Positions 1-6,491 of a DNA stretch of 13,590 bases are shown here, in pieces. The position numbers and the translations under genes are program-made. Where the stretch lies: assembly GCA_049323615.1 (NCBI GenBank), contig JBMOPD010000015.1:1-13590 (forward strand), given 5' to 3'. The stretch is from JBMOPD01 sp049323615. Lineage in GTDB: Bacteria; Bacillota; Desulfotomaculia; Desulfotomaculales; Desulfocucumaceae. Every line of letters begins with the position of its first letter. The first letter of the stretch is position 1. The notes below the pieces were generated by a model. That model ran no database searches and was not told the origin of the DNA. It worked only from the letters and a program-made list of their open reading frames with translations.

Positions 1-950
1 TGATCAACGACCGGGCCCTCTCCATGATGAAGGAAGGCGTGCGCATAATCAACTGCGCCCGGGGCGGGATCATCGACGAGGAGGCCCTGTACCGGGCCAT
101 GACGGCCGGGAAGGTGGCCGGGGCGGCTTTGGACGTGTTTGAAAAGGAGCCCAACACCGACAGCCCGCTGTTGAAACTGCCCAACTTCATAGCCACGCCG
201 CACCTGGGGGCCTCCACCCTGGAAGCCCAGCTCCACGTGGCGGTGGACGTGTCCGAGGAGATAGTGGCGGCCCTTACCGGGAAGCTGGTGAAAAACACGG
301 TGAACATACCCTCCATGAGCCCGAAAAACCTGGCCGTGGTCAAACCATACCTGGAACTGGCCGAAAAACTGGGGCGCTTTCAGGCCCACCTGGTCACCGG
401 CCGGGTGAAAAAGGTGGAGGTCATATACAGCGGCGACCTGGCCGGACAGGAAGTGGCCCCCATAACTACGGCTGTGGTAAAGGGCCTCTTAGATCCTATT
501 CTGCAGGAGACCGTCAACTTCGTGAACGCGTCGCTGCTGGCCAGGAGCCGCGGCATCCAGGTGATGCAGGCGGTAGACGGGCAGAATGAGGGCTACTCCA
601 GCCTGATTACCGTAAAGGTATACACCGACAAGGAAGAGCGGTCCCTTTCCGGGACCCTGTTCGGGGTCAATGACCCCCGCCTGGTGATGATTGACGGCTA
701 CAGGATTGACGCCGCCCCCAGCGGCTACATGCTTTACGTGCCGCATATGGATAAACCCCGGATCATCGGCCCGGTGGGGATACTGATCGGGGAGCACAAT
801 ATCAATATCGCGGCCATGCAGGTGGGGCGCAAGGAGATAGGCGGCAAGGCGGTGATGATCCTGTCGGTGGACGCGGAGGTGCCTGAAAGCACCCTGAAAG
901 AAATTGGCCGAATTGAAGGAGTGATGGACGTCAAAATGATTCGGCTGTAA
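1..950 (+). CDS. serA: D-3-phosphoglycerate dehydrogenase, 3' part
   Basis: Catalyses NAD-dependent oxidation of 3-phosphoglycerate, the first step of cytosolic serine synthesis. The reading frame is open from base 3, so the gene begins upstream; 315 residues are visible and an internal ATG at 24 is not the start. The visible part begins late in the Rossmann nucleotide-binding domain. It holds the catalytic Arg in NCARGG (about residue 20 of the fragment), Glu in VFEKEP (about 49) and His in TPHLGAST (about 67). An intervening (ASB-like) domain follows, then a C-terminal ACT domain (about the last 75 residues, from MDKPRIIGPVG). This is the long PGDH type of about 525 residues found in Firmicutes and actinobacteria; the ACT domain commonly mediates serine feedback. 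serS follows 195 bp downstream, a shared serine theme. Identification is very secure. Confidence 0.97.
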   Translation, partial: INDRALSMMKEGVRIINCARGGIIDEEALYRAMTAGKVAGAALDVFEKEPNTDSPLLKLPNFIATPHLGASTLEAQLHVAVDVSEEIVAALTGKLVKNTVNIPSMSPKNLAVVKPYLELAEKLGRFQAHLVTGRVKKVEVIYSGDLAGQEVAPITTAVVKGLLDPILQETVNFVNASLLARSRGIQVMQAVDGQNEGYSSLITVKVYTDKEERSLSGTLFGVNDPRLVMIDGYRIDAAPSGYMLYVPHMDKPRIIGPVGILIGEHNINIAAMQVGRKEIGGKAVMILSVDAEVPESTLKEIGRIEGVMDVKMIRL

Positions 951-1145
951 CATTAACCGGCTGTCCGGAAAGTCCACCTGCTGCGTTCCGGCTGCGGCTT
1001 ATTCGCTCCGCCGTACCAATTCGGACATCATTCGTTCCCCAATCCCTAATTCCCAATCCCGCTCCCGGGGTTGTATATCTGTCAAAAATAGGTTAAATTA
1101 AAGGATAGACAAAATTTGTGAATTATTGCGGGGGTTTAAGCTGTT
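951..1145. other. serA-serS intergenic region with heptamer repeat
   Basis: This 195-bp gap has a weak inverted repeat CCGGAA/TTCCGG (965-970 with 986-991) and no clear T-run, so no confident serA terminator. A heptamer-type tract (CAATCCC, TAATTCC, CAATCCC) lies at 1040-1060. A possible weak promoter, TTGTAT at 1071-1076 with TTAAAT at 1093-1098 (16-bp spacer), sits before serS. The hallmark T-box antiterminator sequence seen before many Firmicute serS genes is not visible. Confidence 0.5.
1040..1060. repeat. Heptamer repeat, CAATCCC family
   Basis: Three successive 7-bp units, CAATCCC, TAATTCC and CAATCCC, lie in the serA-serS gap. The same family appears at 2480-2545 and 7720-7737, and a single GGGATTA core at 5492-5500. 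No inverted copy is seen close by here. Confidence 0.6.
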
Positions 1146-2423
1146 ATGCTCGATATCAAACTGCTTCGGAACAATCCGGAAATTGTCCGGGAAGCCCTGA
1201 GAAAGAGGGGTTCGGATTTTGATCTGGAGCCCTTTTTGCGCCTGGATGAAAAGCGGCGGGAGAAACTGGTTGTAGTTGAACAGCTGAAAAACAGGCGAAA
1301 TGTGGTTTCCGAGGAAATCGGCCGGCTCAAGCGGGCGGGGTCGGACGCCGGGGATATGGTTTCCGAGATGCGCCAGGTATCCCAGCAGATAAAGGATATG
1401 GACGATGAAATAAGGGCAATGGAGGAAGATCTGCAAAAGATACTGCTGACCATACCAAATGTTCCACATGAAACAGTGCCCGAGGGGAAGGACGCCGGGG
1501 ACAACGCCGAGGTGTCACGGTACGGGGAGCCGGGGAAATTTGATTTTCCGGTCCGGGCCCACTGGGATATCGGCGAAGAGTTGGACATACTGGACTTTGA
1601 GCGGGGGGGCAAGGTTACCGGGGCCAGGTTTACTTTTTACAAGGGCCTTGGAGCGCGCCTGGAGCGGGCTGTGATCAATTTCTTCCTGGACCTGCACACC
1701 AAGAATCACGGCTATGTGGAAATATTCCCGCCCTTTATGGTAAACAGCGGCAGCATGGTGGGCACCGGCCAGCTGCCGAAGTTTGCCGAGGACATGTTCA
1801 AGGTGGAGGGGACGGACTATTACCTTATACCCACGGCGGAGGTTCCGGTAACCAACCTCTACGGCAACGAGATTCTGGACGGCAAGCGGCTGACCATATC
1901 ACACTGCGCTTACAGCGCCTGTTTCCGGGCCGAAGCGGGAGCGGCGGGGAGGGACACCAGGGGCCTGATCAGGCAGCACCAGTTTAACAAGGTGGAGCTT
2001 GTCAAGTTTGCCCGACCCGAGGAATCCTACGAGGAACTGGAGAAGCTCACCTGGCATGCCCAGAGGGCACTGCAGCTGCTGGAACTGCCCTACCGGGTGG
2101 TCTGCCTCTGTACCGGGGACATGGGCTTCAGTGCGGCCAAAACCTATGACCTGGAGGTGTGGCTGCCCAGCTACAATGAATACAGGGAAATTTCCTCCTG
2201 CAGCAACTTTGAGGATTTCCAGGCCCGGAGGGCAAACATCAGGTTCAAGGACGGGAAGGAAAAGCCGAGGTTCGTGCATACACTGAACGGGTCGGGCCTG
2301 GCCGTCGGCCGGACGGTGGCGGCCATTCTGGAAAATTACCAGCGGGAGGACGGCAGCGTGGCCGTCCCCAAAGCGCTGGTCAGTTACATGGGTGGACTGG
2401 AAAAGATTGCTTTGGGGCTTTGA
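1146..2423 (+). CDS. serS: Seryl-tRNA synthetase
   Basis: Charges tRNA-Ser with serine in the cytosol, and also tRNA-Sec, whose seryl group is then converted to selenocysteyl. That second role is relevant because a probable selenoprotein lies at 10430-10711. The 425-residue length is normal for bacterial SerRS. An N-terminal charged helical region (about residues 28-105) is the coiled-coil tRNA-binding arm. The class II core follows, with motif 2 around CFRAEAG (Arg261, Glu263) and motif 3 at GSGLAVGRTVAAILENYQ (Arg389). ATG 1146 is chosen because MLDIKLLRNNPEIV is the canonical SerRS N-terminus; the Shine-Dalgarno site is only a GGGGG at 1130-1134. It may be transcribed with serA or from the weak promoter near 1071-1098. 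Confidence 0.97.
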   Translation: MLDIKLLRNNPEIVREALRKRGSDFDLEPFLRLDEKRREKLVVVEQLKNRRNVVSEEIGRLKRAGSDAGDMVSEMRQVSQQIKDMDDEIRAMEEDLQKILLTIPNVPHETVPEGKDAGDNAEVSRYGEPGKFDFPVRAHWDIGEELDILDFERGGKVTGARFTFYKGLGARLERAVINFFLDLHTKNHGYVEIFPPFMVNSGSMVGTGQLPKFAEDMFKVEGTDYYLIPTAEVPVTNLYGNEILDGKRLTISHCAYSACFRAEAGAAGRDTRGLIRQHQFNKVELVKFARPEESYEELEKLTWHAQRALQLLELPYRVVCLCTGDMGFSAAKTYDLEVWLPSYNEYREISSCSNFEDFQARRANIRFKDGKEKPRFVHTLNGSGLAVGRTVAAILENYQREDGSVAVPKALVSYMGGLEKIALGL

Positions 2424-2436
2424 TGACTGTCAGAAT

Positions 2437-2464
2437 ACAGGAGACAGTAGACAGGAGACAGGAG
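2437..2464. repeat. Heptamer repeat ACAGGAG x4
   Basis: Four perfect-period 7-bp units: ACAGGAG, ACAGTAG, ACAGGAG, ACAGGAG. They begin 13 bp after the serS stop codon. A second, different heptamer array (GGGATTA type) follows within 16 bp. Confidence 0.7.
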
Positions 2465-2479
2465 AGGAAATATTCGCAA

Positions 2480-2545
2480 GGGATTAGGGATGGGTCTTTT
2501 GGCTTTGGAGGGCTACTATACCCCCAATCCCTAATCCCAAATCCC
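2480..2545. repeat. Inverted heptamer arrays (GGGATTA ... TAATCCC) with 12-bp stem
   Basis: Left arm GGGATTA, GGGATGG (2480-2493); right arm CAATCCC, TAATCCC, AAATCCC (2525-2545). A perfect 12-bp complementarity joins 2480-2491 and 2527-2538 around a 35-nt loop. No U-tract follows, so it is not a classical terminator. A (CA)7 tract (2547-2560) follows directly. Confidence 0.65.
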
Positions 2546-2569
2546 CCACACACACACACACCAAATATG

Positions 2570-2598
2570 TTGACAGGGTGTGCAGTCTCTGGTAAACT
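2570..2598 (+). promoter_or_regulatory. Sigma-A promoter for the FAD dehydrogenase gene
   Basis: A perfect TTGACA -35 box (2570-2575) and TAAACT -10 box (2593-2598) are separated by 17 bp. Transcription would begin near 2605, giving a leader of about 110 nt before the TTG start at 2715. This implies the gene is uncoupled from serS. Confidence 0.65.
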
Positions 2599-2714
2599 TT
2601 ATGTGTTCGGTTTGCAACAAACTATCTAAATAATCAGAACCAGGAACTCAAAGGGCCCGGGGCGCCGGTGATCATTTGAGGTTTTTTTGTGCTGCAGATA
2701 GGGGGGAGCGAAAG

Positions 2715-4109
2715 TTGCCGGATAAGTATGACGTGATTATTGTCGGAGCCGGGCCGGCGGGAATTTTTGCCGCCCTTGAACTGATCAAAAAGAGCAAGAA
2801 CACAAAGATTTTAATTGTAGAAAAGGGAAGGGACATAGATAAAAGGATCTGCCCGTCCAAGCAAAAAAACACCAACTGCTTAAATTGCAGCCCCTGTTCA
2901 ATAGTCTGTGGATGGGGCGGTGCCGGCGCCTTCAGTGACGGCAAATTGACCCTCTCCACCGAGATTGGCGGCAGCCTGGAACAGTATGTAGGCGAACAGG
3001 CGCTGTCCGCCATGATCGACTATGTAGACAAGATATACCTTGAATTCGGCGCCCCCGATATCGTATTCGGGCTGGAACACAGGGAAGAAATACAGGAATT
3101 TCAGCGCCGGGCAACGCAAAATGAGCTGAAGCTGATTCCGGTCCCCATCAGGCACCTCGGCACCGGCCGCTGCGTGGAAATCCTCCGCCGGATGAAAGAA
3201 TACCTGATTTCCGGCGGTGTCGACGTGCGTACGGAGTGCCGTGTGGAGAGCATACTAAAGGGTGAAGACGGCACTGTTGCCGGAGTCTCGGTGGACGGCG
3301 GGGAAAAAATTTACGGCCGGCATGTCATACTGGCGCCGGGCCGGGAGGGGGCCCAGTGGCTTTCCGGTGTGGCCCGGGACTTGGACATAAAGACAGAGGT
3401 TAACCCTGTGGATATAGGCGTCCGGGTGGAAATGCCGGCTGAAATAATGGAACCCCTGACCAGGATATTTTACGAGGCCAAATTTATATACTACTCTAAA
3501 ACATTTGATGACAGGGTACGCACTTTCTGCATGAACCCATACGGGGAAGTGGTGCTGGAAAACAACGAAGGGCTGATCACGGTCAACGGGCATACCCACG
3601 CTTATAAGAAGACCGGCAACACCAACTTTGCGGTGCTGGTCAGCAAGACTTTCACCGAGCCCTTCAAGGAGCCCATAGCATACGGGAAATATGTGGCCAG
3701 CCTGGCCAACCTGCTGGGCGGCGGCGTAATAGTCCAGCGCCTGGGGGACCTGGTGGGCGGACAGAGGACCACGGTGAGCAGGCTGAACAAGTGTCTTACC
3801 GTACCGACGCTGACCGAGGCCACTCCGGGGGACTTAAGCCTGGTCTTCCCCTACCGGCACCTGGTGGGCATTGTGGAAATGCTCAAGGCCCTGGATGCCA
3901 TAGCCCCGGGGGTTTATTCCCGGTACACGCTTCTTTACGGGGTGGAGGTCAAGTTTTATTCATCCAGGCTTTCTTTAAGTCCCTGCCTGGAAACTCACAT
4001 CAGAAACCTCTTTGCCACCGGGGACGGCGCCGGGGTTACCAGGGGCCTGGCCCAGGCCTCTGCGGCCGGCGTGCTGGTGGCCGGGGAGATAGCCAGAAGG
4101 ATGAGGTAG
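2715..4109 (+). CDS. FAD-dependent dehydrogenase, COG2509 type
   Basis: Predicted cytosolic flavoprotein of 464 residues. Its physiological substrate is not known to me. An N-terminal Rossmann FAD motif GAGPAG (residues 11-16) is followed by five cysteines (46, 55, 58, 61, 65; C-x8-C-x2-C-x2-C-x3-C) and the family signature GWGGAGAFSDGKL (66-78). The C-terminus has the second FAD motif, LFATGDGAGVTRGLAQA. The TTG start at 2715 is preferred over the longer TTG at 2676 because GGGGGAG (2701-2707) is an ideal Shine-Dalgarno site 7 bp upstream and homologues begin just before the YDVIIVGAG strand. It has its own promoter at 2570-2598. purA follows 81 bp downstream and may be cotranscribed. The cysteine cluster could bind an Fe-S centre, which is inference. 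Confidence 0.88.
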   Translation: MPDKYDVIIVGAGPAGIFAALELIKKSKNTKILIVEKGRDIDKRICPSKQKNTNCLNCSPCSIVCGWGGAGAFSDGKLTLSTEIGGSLEQYVGEQALSAMIDYVDKIYLEFGAPDIVFGLEHREEIQEFQRRATQNELKLIPVPIRHLGTGRCVEILRRMKEYLISGGVDVRTECRVESILKGEDGTVAGVSVDGGEKIYGRHVILAPGREGAQWLSGVARDLDIKTEVNPVDIGVRVEMPAEIMEPLTRIFYEAKFIYYSKTFDDRVRTFCMNPYGEVVLENNEGLITVNGHTHAYKKTGNTNFAVLVSKTFTEPFKEPIAYGKYVASLANLLGGGVIVQRLGDLVGGQRTTVSRLNKCLTVPTLTEATPGDLSLVFPYRHLVGIVEMLKALDAIAPGVYSRYTLLYGVEVKFYSSRLSLSPCLETHIRNLFATGDGAGVTRGLAQASAAGVLVAGEIARRMR

Positions 4110-4123
4110 GCCGCTGCAGATAG

Positions 4124-4160
4124 GAATCCAGAATTCAGAATCCAGAATAGGGGTATTCTG
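4124..4160. repeat. Heptamer repeat GAATYCA with terminal hairpin
   Basis: Units GAATCCA, GAATTCA and GAATCCA lie at 4124-4144, followed by a perfect 7-bp hairpin, CAGAATA (4143-4149), GGGG loop, TATTCTG (4154-4160). The right arm is an inverted copy of the heptamer. There is no poly-T tail. It sits in the 81-bp gap before purA, ending 18 bp before its Shine-Dalgarno site. Confidence 0.65.
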
Positions 4161-4190
4161 ACCCAAAATACTGCTCGGGAGGTAATAAGG

Positions 4191-5474
4191 ATGTCAACCG
4201 TTGTAGTGATCGGCGCCCAGTGGGGCGATGAGGGAAAGGGAAAGGTCACCGATTTCCTGGCCCGGGAAGCCCATATCGTGGTCCGCTATCAGGGCGGCAA
4301 CAACGCCGGGCATACAGTGGTGGCGGACGGTAAGGAGTTCAAGCTGCACCTGATCCCGTCCGGCATTCTGTATCCGGAAAAACTGTGCCTGATCGGCAAC
4401 GGCGTGGTTCTGGACCCGGAGGTGTTTCTCGGGGAGCTTGACAACCTGGCGGCCAGGGGTGTAAGCATTGCCAGCCTGAAAATAAGCCCCAGGGCCCATG
4501 TGATCATGCCCTACCACCGGAGGCTGGATATTTGTGACGAGGAGCGCCGGGGAGCCAACCGGATCGGGACCACCGGCCGGGGCATCGGCCCGGCCTATAC
4601 CGATAAGGCGGCCAGGGTGGGCATACGCATTGCCGATCTGGTGGACCCGGAAAGCCTGGCGGAAAGGCTGCGGCTGGCCATTGAGGAAAAAAACACGGTG
4701 CTGACCGGGGTATACGGGGCGCAGGGCTTTGATTTCGATGAGGTTTACAATACATACAGAAAATACGGTGAAAAACTGGCCGGTTTTGTGGCTGATGTCT
4801 CCATAATCGTAAATGATGCCATTGCGCAGGGGAACAATGTTCTCTTCGAGGGCGCCCAGGGCACCCTGCTGGATATCGACCACGGCACATACCCGTACGT
4901 GACATCTTCGCACCCGGTGGCGGCCGCGGCCTGCCTCGGGTCCGGAGTGGGGCCCACCAAAATAGACAGGGTGATAGGAATTGCCAAGGCGTATATCACC
5001 AGGGTGGGAGAGGGGCCCTTCCCCACCGAATTGAAGGATAATACGGGCGAGTACCTCCGCCGGAGGGGGCATGAATTCGGCACCACCACCGGGAGACCCC
5101 GCCGCTGCGGCTGGTTTGACTCGGTGATCGCCCGCTATGCGGTCAGGATAAACGGACTGGACTACCTGGCCATAACCAAGCTGGACGTGATGACCGGGCT
5201 GGACAAAATATTGATCTGCACGGGCTACAGGTACGGGGGAGAAAATATCGTTGATTTTCCGCCCACATTGAAGGTGCTGTCCCAGTGCCAACCGGTGTAC
5301 GAGGAAATGCCCGGCTGGTCCGAGGACATCTCATCTGTGCGGAAATTCGATGACCTGCCGGCCAATGCCAAAAACTATTTAAAGAGAATCAGCGACCTGT
5401 CCGGCGTGCCGGTGGCCCTGATCGGGGTCGGCCCCGGCAGGGACCAGACCCTGGTGCTCAAAGAGCTGTATTAA
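4191..5474 (+). CDS. purA: Adenylosuccinate synthetase
   Basis: Uses GTP to condense IMP with aspartate, the committed step from IMP towards AMP, as a cytosolic homodimer. The 427-residue length is typical. The N-terminal P-loop-like GDEGKGK carries the catalytic Asp13, and NNAGH carries His41, both at the usual positions. RGIGPAYTDK (IMP site) and GTTTGRPRRCGWFD (nucleotide and aspartate contacts) follow. ATG 4191 is supported by GGAGGT at 4179-4184 with 6-bp spacing. No separate promoter is clear, so readthrough from the upstream flavoprotein gene is plausible. No frameshift or missing key residue is seen. Confidence 0.97.
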   Translation: MSTVVVIGAQWGDEGKGKVTDFLAREAHIVVRYQGGNNAGHTVVADGKEFKLHLIPSGILYPEKLCLIGNGVVLDPEVFLGELDNLAARGVSIASLKISPRAHVIMPYHRRLDICDEERRGANRIGTTGRGIGPAYTDKAARVGIRIADLVDPESLAERLRLAIEEKNTVLTGVYGAQGFDFDEVYNTYRKYGEKLAGFVADVSIIVNDAIAQGNNVLFEGAQGTLLDIDHGTYPYVTSSHPVAAAACLGSGVGPTKIDRVIGIAKAYITRVGEGPFPTELKDNTGEYLRRRGHEFGTTTGRPRRCGWFDSVIARYAVRINGLDYLAITKLDVMTGLDKILICTGYRYGGENIVDFPPTLKVLSQCQPVYEEMPGWSEDISSVRKFDDLPANAKNYLKRISDLSGVPVALIGVGPGRDQTLVLKELY

Positions 5475-5486
5475 GGAGACTTAACT

Positions 5487-5504
5487 ATGAAGGGATTAGG
5501 CTAA
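5487..5504 (+). other. Five-codon mini-ORF (MKGLG) with strong Shine-Dalgarno site
   Basis: AAGGAGA (5473-5479) sits 7 bp upstream of ATG 5487, which opens ATG AAG GGA TTA GGC TAA. The ORF contains a GGGATTAGG core (5492-5500) like the heptamer repeats elsewhere. It may be a remnant of a gene start interrupted by a repeat, a leader peptide, or chance. It lies just after purA and ends two bases before the Uma2 promoter. Confidence 0.25.
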
Positions 5505-5506
5505 CC

Positions 5507-5535
5507 TTGACACCTGTTGGCAGTGATAATACAAT
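5507..5535 (+). promoter_or_regulatory. Sigma-A promoter of the Uma2-family gene
   Basis: A perfect TTGACA (5507-5512) and TACAAT (5530-5535) are spaced by exactly 17 bp. Initiation is predicted near 5542, about 30 nt before the ATG at 5573. The -35 box overlaps the apparent TTG start at 5507, which argues against that longer reading. Confidence 0.7.
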
Positions 5536-5572
5536 AGCTTTAAATACAGTTATTGGAAGAGAGGTGGCCGGC

Positions 5573-6148
5573 ATGAGCCTGCCCGTACCTCCGGCGGGAG
5601 AAATCATCCTTACCTACGAGGATTACCTGCGGCTGCCGGATGACGGCAAGCGCTACGAAATCCTGGAAGGGGTGCTCCACGTGGTTCCGTCACCCAATGT
5701 CCTCCACCAGCACATCTCCCGTGAGCTAGGATTCATAATCTATGAACACGTCAGGCAGCACGAACTGGGGGTAGTTTTTTTTGCCCCGCTGGATATAGTC
5801 TTCAGCCGCACCAGCATTGCCCAGCCGGACATAATCTACATCTCCCGGGAGAGGCAGTCGGTGATTACGGAAAAGCACATCGCCGGCGCCCCCGACCTGG
5901 TGGTGGAGATCGTTTCCCCGTCCACATCGGCCGCCGACCGGGTGACCAAGGCCCAGGTCTGCGCCCGCTATGGGGTGCCTTACTACTGGGTGGTGGACCC
6001 GGAACAGAAGGTGGTGGAGGAGTTCCGCCTGGAGCGGGGCATTTACATGCTTATTCGCAGTTGGGAAGACGGGGAGGTATTCACGCCCGAAATCCTTCCC
6101 GGGCTGCAGGTGGGTTTACGGAAGTTGTGGGATCAGCCCGGCAAATGA
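5573..6148 (+). CDS. Uma2-family (DUF820) PD-(D/E)XK nuclease-fold protein
   Basis: A 191-residue protein of the Uma2 family, which has a restriction-endonuclease-like fold and is common and multi-copy in cyanobacteria and some Firmicutes; its function is unsettled. It opens with the characteristic YEDYLRLPDDGKRYEILEGV segment (residues 15-34). The core has QPDIIYI with Asp86 and PDLVVEIVSPST with Glu112, then GVPYYWVVDP, matching the active-site layout. ATG 5573 is chosen over TTG 5507 because a consensus promoter covers the TTG and GAGAGGTGG (5560-5568) precedes the ATG. It is a single gene with its own promoter between purA and the tRNA genes. The family often spreads horizontally, but base composition here looks like the neighbours. 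Confidence 0.88.
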   Translation: MSLPVPPAGEIILTYEDYLRLPDDGKRYEILEGVLHVVPSPNVLHQHISRELGFIIYEHVRQHELGVVFFAPLDIVFSRTSIAQPDIIYISRERQSVITEKHIAGAPDLVVEIVSPSTSAADRVTKAQVCARYGVPYYWVVDPEQKVVEEFRLERGIYMLIRSWEDGEVFTPEILPGLQVGLRKLWDQPGK

Positions 6149-6169
6149 GATATTCCAGCAATTTAGTGG

Positions 6170-6199
6170 TTGACAGCCGAAGCGCTTTTAGTGTATCAT
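6170..6199 (+). promoter_or_regulatory. tRNA operon promoter
   Basis: TTGACA (6170-6175) and TATCAT (6194-6199) are separated by 18 bp and placed about 30 bp upstream of the mature tRNA-Lys 5' end. It likely drives both tRNA genes. Confidence 0.65.
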
Positions 6200-6229
6200 T
6201 ACTATCGTGACTTTTGAAAACAATATTGT

Positions 6230-6305
6230 GAGCCATTAGCTCAGTCGGTAGAGCACCTGACTTTTAATCAGGGTGTCCCGCGTTCGAGTCGCGGATGGCT
6301 CACCA
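6230..6305 (+). tRNA. tRNA-Lys (anticodon UUU)
   Basis: A complete 76-nt cloverleaf. The acceptor stem GAGCCAT/ATGGCTC is fully paired. The anticodon stem CCTGA/TCAGG encloses CTTTTAA with anticodon TTT at 6263-6265, and a T-loop of the GTTCGAGTC type is present. The discriminator A and CCA (6303-6305) are encoded in the DNA. Confidence 0.96.
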
Positions 6306-6308
6306 ATT

Positions 6309-6377
6309 CAGTCGTCAGTCGTAAGACGTCAGTCGTCAGAATATCCGACGACCGGTGACTGACGACCGACGACCGAG
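6309..6377. repeat. Inverted heptamer arrays (CAGTCGT ... CCGACGA) between tRNAs
   Basis: The left array runs in exact 7-bp register: CAGTCGT, CAGTCGT, AAGACGT, CAGTCGT (6309-6336). After CAGAATAT comes the inverse array CCGACGA, CCGGTGA, CTGACGA, CCGACGA, CCGAG (6345-6377). GTCGTCAG (6332-6339) pairs perfectly with CTGACGAC (6359-6366), and pairing extends outwards past one mismatch. It fills almost the entire space between the two tRNAs. Confidence 0.75.
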
Positions 6378-6380
6378 TAG

Positions 6381-6456
6381 GGCCCCTTGGTCAAGCGGTC
6401 TAAGACACCGCCCTTTCACGGCGGTAACACGGGTTCGAATCCCGTAGGGGTCACCA
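6381..6456 (+). tRNA. tRNA-Glu (anticodon UUC)
   Basis: A complete 76-nt cloverleaf. The acceptor stem GGCCCCT/AGGGGTC has one G-U pair. The anticodon stem CCGCC/GGCGG encloses CTTTCAC with anticodon TTC at 6415-6417, and the T-arm contains GGTTCGAATCC. CCA is encoded at 6454-6456. It lies 75 bp after tRNA-Lys, with no promoter visible in between, so cotranscription is likely. Confidence 0.96.
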
Positions 6457-6461
6457 GCAAA

Positions 6462-6491
6462 TCCCCGTGCATTTGTCACGGGGGTTTTTTT
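6462..6491 (+). terminator. Rho-independent terminator of the tRNA unit
   Basis: Stem CCCCGTG (6463-6469) / CACGGGG (6477-6483), 7-nt loop, extended by a T-G pair, then seven T (6485-6491). The T-run overlaps the stop codon of the convergent amidase gene. Confidence 0.88.

Noticed and set aside
951..1145. T-box riboswitch before serS
   Set aside because: Many Firmicute serS genes have one, but the gap has no recognisable AGGGTGGNACCGCG-type sequence and no terminator hairpin with a T-run before the start codon.
2547..2560. (CA)7 microsatellite as a phase-variable switch
   Set aside because: It lies upstream of the promoter of the next gene and outside any reading frame, so there is no evidence of a switching role.
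2420..2629. 69-codon frame overlapping the end of serS
   Set aside because: It consists mostly of heptamer repeats and a (CA)7 tract, and covers the promoter of the next gene; it has no protein-like character.
4194..5291. 365-codon minus-strand frame opposite purA
   Set aside because: It is the antisense shadow of a gene identified with certainty; GC-rich codon use keeps it open.
5507..5572. Longer N-terminus of the Uma2 protein from TTG 5507
   Set aside because: This TTG is part of a perfect TTGACA -35 box with TACAAT 17 bp downstream, and a better ribosome site precedes ATG 5573.
6309..6377. CRISPR array
   Set aside because: Repeats are 7 bp and contiguous, without unique spacers, so they do not match a CRISPR organisation.
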